Assembly: GCF_008274785.1 (NCBI RefSeq)
Contig: NZ_VTPU01000006.1
Span: forward strand, 62,001-126,000
Length of the DNA: 64,000 bases
Direction: 5' to 3'
Source of the DNA: Halomonas eurihalina
GTDB taxonomy: Bacteria; Pseudomonadota; Gammaproteobacteria; Pseudomonadales; Halomonadaceae
Shown here: positions 59,336 to 64,000 of the stretch, one piece after another
Layout: each line of letters starts with the position of its first letter
Position numbering within the stretch: the first letter of the stretch is position 1
The notes under the pieces: generated by a model
What the model saw: the letters and a program-made list of their open reading frames with translations, nothing else
What the model was told of the DNA's origin: nothing
Database searches by the model: none
Made by a program: the position numbers and the translations under genes

Positions 59336-59755
59336 TCATGGCTCGACGATGGTGAAAGAGTGGGTCACCTCGACCCCGCCGTTGGCGAGCATGATCGAGG
59401 CGCTGCAGTACTTTTCGGCGGACAGTTCCACCGCACGCTTGACCTGTTTCTCCTTGAGGCCCTGACCGCTGACGGTGAAGTGTACGTGGATCTTGGTGAA
59501 GACGCTGGGCACGCTGTCGGCGCGTTCGGCCTCGATGCTGGCCACGCAGTCCGATACCGGCGCGCGGGATTTTTCGAGGATCTCCAGTACGTCGAAGGAC
59601 GTGCAGGCGCCGAGCCCCATCAACAACATCTCCATCGGCCGGGGGCCGGTATTGCGACCGCCGTGGTCGGGCGGGCCGTCGATGACCACGCTGTGGCCAC
59701 TGCCGGATTCGGTGACGAACTGACGACCGTCTGTCCACTTGACGCTGGCTTTCAT
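59336..59755 (-). CDS. OsmC-family protein, YhfA-like
   Basis: 139 aa. OsmC/Ohr proteins reduce organic hydroperoxides through two cysteines, here Cys51 ([14 protein letters not shown]) and Cys117 ([10 protein letters not shown]). Overall it is nearest to E. coli YhfA, whose role is unknown. [13 protein letters not shown] is the family core. The ATG at 59755 begins [10 protein letters not shown]. In Pseudomonas this gene lies between vfr and speD; here speD follows at 232 bp. Confidence 0.9.
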   Translation of the reverse strand: MKASVKWTDGRQFVTESGSGHSVVIDGPPDHGGRNTGPRPMEMLLMGLGACTSFDVLEILEKSRAPVSDCVASIEAERADSVPSVFTKIHVHFTVSGQGLKEKQVKRAVELSAEKYCSASIMLANGGVEVTHSFTIVEP

Positions 59756-59822
59756 GGGGCAAGGTTTCCTTGATTTGAAGGACGAGTAGGGATGGGCAGC
59801 ATAGCAGCTGCCCGTCTGCGTC

Positions 59823-61528
<1,706 letters not shown>

Positions 61529-61658
61529 CTTTACCTCATGTCTTATCGGTGTTCGGGGCGTCCTTTGGTTGACGACCCCAGGGCGTCGCCGCATGCTGAG
61601 GCCCGACGTCGTCGGCGATGACAGGGACTCGTCGGCGGGACAGCTCGCTTAGGGACTG

Positions 61659-61664
61659 TATAAT
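61659..61664 (+). promoter_or_regulatory. Possible -10 box of lptD
   Basis: A consensus TATAAT 33 bp upstream of the lptD ATG, without a recognisable -35 at 16-18 bp. No sigma-E-type promoter (GGAACTT...TCTGA), known for E. coli lptD, was seen. Confidence 0.45.
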
Positions 61665-61696
61665 ACCGATTCACTCCGCCAAGGACATCGTTGAAC

Positions 61697-64000
61697 ATGG
61701 GCAATCGATCCTCCTGGACGGCCCTGGCCGGCCTCGTGACCTCGAGTATGGTGACCGCCCCGCTATGGGCGGCACCGCCCGAGTCGTTGCCGGCCGAGCA
61801 GCTGGATTGGCACCCCTGGGGCGAGGACCGCCCCGAGGGTGCTGTATGCCGGGGGTACTACCAGATGCCGGCGTATCGGCTGGCGACGCCAGCCGAAGGC
61901 AAGGTGGCAAGCGAAGCCGATGATGGCCAGTACGGTGAGGACGGCGAGACGGTCCTCAGTGGCGAGGTGGTATTGCGCCGTGGCGAGACCCAACTGGAAG
62001 CACCGCAGGTTCGGGTGCCGGCCTCCCGCGAGCGGGTGACGGCCGTGGGCCCTCTGGCACTGCGCGATCGCAATCTGCTGGTACGTGGCGATGCCGCGTC
62101 CTTCTCGCTGGACAGCGAGGCGGCGAACATCGACCAGGCTCATTATGTGGCCCATGAGCAGCGGCTGCGCGGCGATGCCACTCAACTGGCGCGGGTCGCC
62201 GAGGGGCGCTACCAACTTACCGAGGCCAGCTTCACCACCTGCGAGCCGGGCAGCGACCTGTGGCGATTGGTAGGCAATGACATCGTGCTGGATCAGCAGA
62301 GCGGTTTCGGTACCGCGCGGCATGCCCGCCTCGAGGTCGGCAAGGTACCGGTCTTCTATTGGCCCTGGGTGCGCTTTCCCATCGACGAGCGACGCCAGAC
62401 CGGGTTCCTGTGGCCGACCCTCGGCACCTCCGGCGATGGGCTCGATTATGCCCAACCGTTTTACTGGAATATCGCCCCCAATCAGGACGCGACCATCACG
62501 CCTCGTGTGATCAGCGACCGTGGCCTGCTGCTCGGGGGGGAATATCGCTATTTGCTGCCCTCCGACGCCGGCACCATCGAGGGGGCCTACATCGCCGATG
62601 ATCGACGAGCCGGCGATGAGGCCTCGACCGATTCGTCGCTGGAGAATGGCGATGCCCGCTGGTATCTCGATTACCGTCATGCCGGGCGTGTCGATAAGCG
62701 GACGCGCTATCAGTTGCGCTATGGGGCTGCCAGCGACGGCCGCTATTTCGACGATTTTGGCCAGACATTCGGTGATACCGATACCCAGAACATGGCGCGC
62801 TTGGCTCAGGTTGAATATCGTGGCGACACCTGGCGGCTAGAGGGCAAGGCCCAGGGCTATCAAGTACTGGACGACCCGCTGGACGAGAACGACAAGCCGT
62901 TCTATCGGCTGCCGAGCCTGACCGCCCAGGCGCGCTGGGAGCAAGATGTCGGTTTCTACGAAGAGTGGAACGCCAATGCCACCTACTTCTGGCGCGACAT
63001 CGAGGGCGATGAGCAGGGCTTCTATGACTTCAGGGACCAGCAACGGCAGGTACCGCTGCGCGAAGCGGCCAACGGGGCCAGGTTCCAACTGACGCCAGCC
63101 GTCGGCTGGCGGGCCGATACGACCTGGGGCTTTCTCGAGCCCCGGCTGCAGTTGCACCATACCAACTATGAGCTGGATTACGGTGATCGCCGCACCGAGC
63201 GTGACGAGAGCCTGACGCGCACGTTGCCGGTGGCCTCCGTGGATGCCGGCCTGGTCTTCGAGCGGGATCTCGACGTCGGCGGCGACGCTTATCGCCAGAC
63301 GCTGGAGCCTCGCCTCAACTACGCCTATGTACCGGCCCGTGACCAGAGCGAATTCCCCGATTTCGACACCTCGGAGCTGGCCTTTTCCTGGAACCAGCTG
63401 TGGTCGCCCTACCGTTTCAGCGGCGGTGATCGCGTCGGTGACCTCAACCGGCTCTCCTATGGTGTGAAGAGCCGTTTTCTCGAGGACAGCAGCGGTCGTG
63501 AACGGCTCTCCTTCGGGCTGGGCCAGGCGGCCTACTTCGAGGATCGGCACGTTGACATGCAAGGGGATTCCGACACCCTGCCCGAGGATCGGGATGATCG
63601 CTATCGCGCCACCCGCCAGCGTTCGCCCTGGGTGACCCAGCTCGACTGGCGGATCGATGATCACTGGCGTACCCGTTGGGAGTGGCTCTACGACGACCGC
63701 AAGAGCCGTACCGAGAGCACGGGGTTCGATGTGCAATACCGGGCCGATGCCGGGCATGTGTTGAACCTCGGCTACCGCTGGCAACTCGAAGGCTTCGAGC
63801 CTGCCGAGGATATCGAGGACACACGGACCTACAACCTTGAAGAGTTCTCCGCGTCCTTCGCCTACAAGGCCATGAATCGCCTGGATCTGATCGGCGGGGT
63901 GCGCTACGACAACACCAACGACCGCATGCTCGAGCAACTGGCGGGTGTGCAGTGGAACGACTGCTGCTATGGTCTGCAGCTGGTGTGGCGCGAGTGGATC
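61697..64000 (+). CDS. lptD: LPS-assembly protein LptD (3' end beyond window)
   Basis: The first 768 codons, running off the window. LptD is the outer-membrane beta-barrel that, with LptE, inserts LPS into the outer leaflet. A signal peptide (about 1-25, ending PLWA) precedes a charged linker and the OstA-type beta-jellyroll with repeated short strands (GEVVLRRGETQLEAPQVRV, then ASFSLDSEAANID). The barrel part includes WPWVRFPIDERRQTGFLWPT, the block TLEPRLNYAYVPARDQSEFP and GDRVGDLNRLSYGVKSRF. Conserved Cys residues near 51 and in FTTCEPGS fit the known inter-domain disulfides. It is divergent from amgK-murU. Confidence 0.96.
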   Translation, partial: MGNRSSWTALAGLVTSSMVTAPLWAAPPESLPAEQLDWHPWGEDRPEGAVCRGYYQMPAYRLATPAEGKVASEADDGQYGEDGETVLSGEVVLRRGETQLEAPQVRVPASRERVTAVGPLALRDRNLLVRGDAASFSLDSEAANIDQAHYVAHEQRLRGDATQLARVAEGRYQLTEASFTTCEPGSDLWRLVGNDIVLDQQSGFGTARHARLEVGKVPVFYWPWVRFPIDERRQTGFLWPTLGTSGDGLDYAQPFYWNIAPNQDATITPRVISDRGLLLGGEYRYLLPSDAGTIEGAYIADDRRAGDEASTDSSLENGDARWYLDYRHAGRVDKRTRYQLRYGAASDGRYFDDFGQTFGDTDTQNMARLAQVEYRGDTWRLEGKAQGYQVLDDPLDENDKPFYRLPSLTAQARWEQDVGFYEEWNANATYFWRDIEGDEQGFYDFRDQQRQVPLREAANGARFQLTPAVGWRADTTWGFLEPRLQLHHTNYELDYGDRRTERDESLTRTLPVASVDAGLVFERDLDVGGDAYRQTLEPRLNYAYVPARDQSEFPDFDTSELAFSWNQLWSPYRFSGGDRVGDLNRLSYGVKSRFLEDSSGRERLSFGLGQAAYFEDRHVDMQGDSDTLPEDRDDRYRATRQRSPWVTQLDWRIDDHWRTRWEWLYDDRKSRTESTGFDVQYRADAGHVLNLGYRWQLEGFEPAEDIEDTRTYNLEEFSASFAYKAMNRLDLIGGVRYDNTNDRMLEQLAGVQWNDCCYGLQLVWREWI

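Overview
The window is a contiguous stretch of a high-GC gammaproteobacterial chromosome. It is most like Halomonadaceae (Halomonas and relatives); this placement is inferred from gene content and protein style, not from a database search. Supporting signs are two complete Mrp Na+/H+ antiporter operons, acidic protein tails, and gene orders shared with E. coli and Pseudomonas: tadA-mltF-purL, nudE-yrfG-hslR-hslO-pckA, rpsF-rpsR-(membrane gene)-rplI-dnaB, coq7-speD-osmC, and lptD divergent from amgK-murU. There is no prophage, no CRISPR array and no intact insertion sequence. Nearly all of the window is core genome.

Layout. Positions 1-391 are AT-richer, have no recognisable gene and abut the 3' end of a tRNA-Thr. 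Next come a DmdA/GcvT-like demethylase, tesB, tadA, mltF and purL (to 9.2 kb); a small zinc-ribbon protein and radD; the condensin partners scpA-scpB with rluB; two identical tRNA-Lys genes; nadA, ilvD and a Gfo/Idh oxidoreductase; then nudE and yrfG-hslR-hslO-pckA (to 23.6 kb). An exported MsrB precedes the S6/S18/L9 ribosomal operon and dnaB, followed by two small conserved proteins and hemH (to 30.1 kb).

From 30.1 to 42.0 kb two Mrp operons stand head to head. The leftward one has a fused MrpAB plus C, D, E, F, G; the rightward one has separate A and B plus C-G. Both should couple proton uptake to Na+ export. After them come a MltB-type lytic transglycosylase lipoprotein, an exported retropepsin-like protein, rsmE, phaR, purD and prkB.

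The most distinctive accessory region is 47.6-56.7 kb, a probable pentitol (ribitol-like) utilisation locus. It holds a LacI-family regulator, transaldolase, an L-xylulose-reductase-like SDR, an FGGY sugar kinase, an RbsACB-type ABC importer and a ribitol-2-dehydrogenase-like SDR. The pathway would run from polyol uptake to oxidation to a ketopentose, phosphorylation, and entry into the pentose phosphate pathway through transaldolase. Both promoters of the locus carry a near-identical LacI-type palindrome (TGTTGACGTCAACA core) four bases downstream of a weak -10. Both also share a 16-base element at the same distance upstream of the -35.

The right end holds hinT, coq7, speD, an OsmC-family protein, murU-amgK (peptidoglycan recycling) and the 5' part of lptD, which runs off the window. 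A 143-bp element with 15-bp imperfect terminal inverted repeats lies just after coq7. The rpsF leader contains an 8-bp pairing that would mask the rpsF ribosome-binding site, a likely S6:S18 autoregulatory structure.
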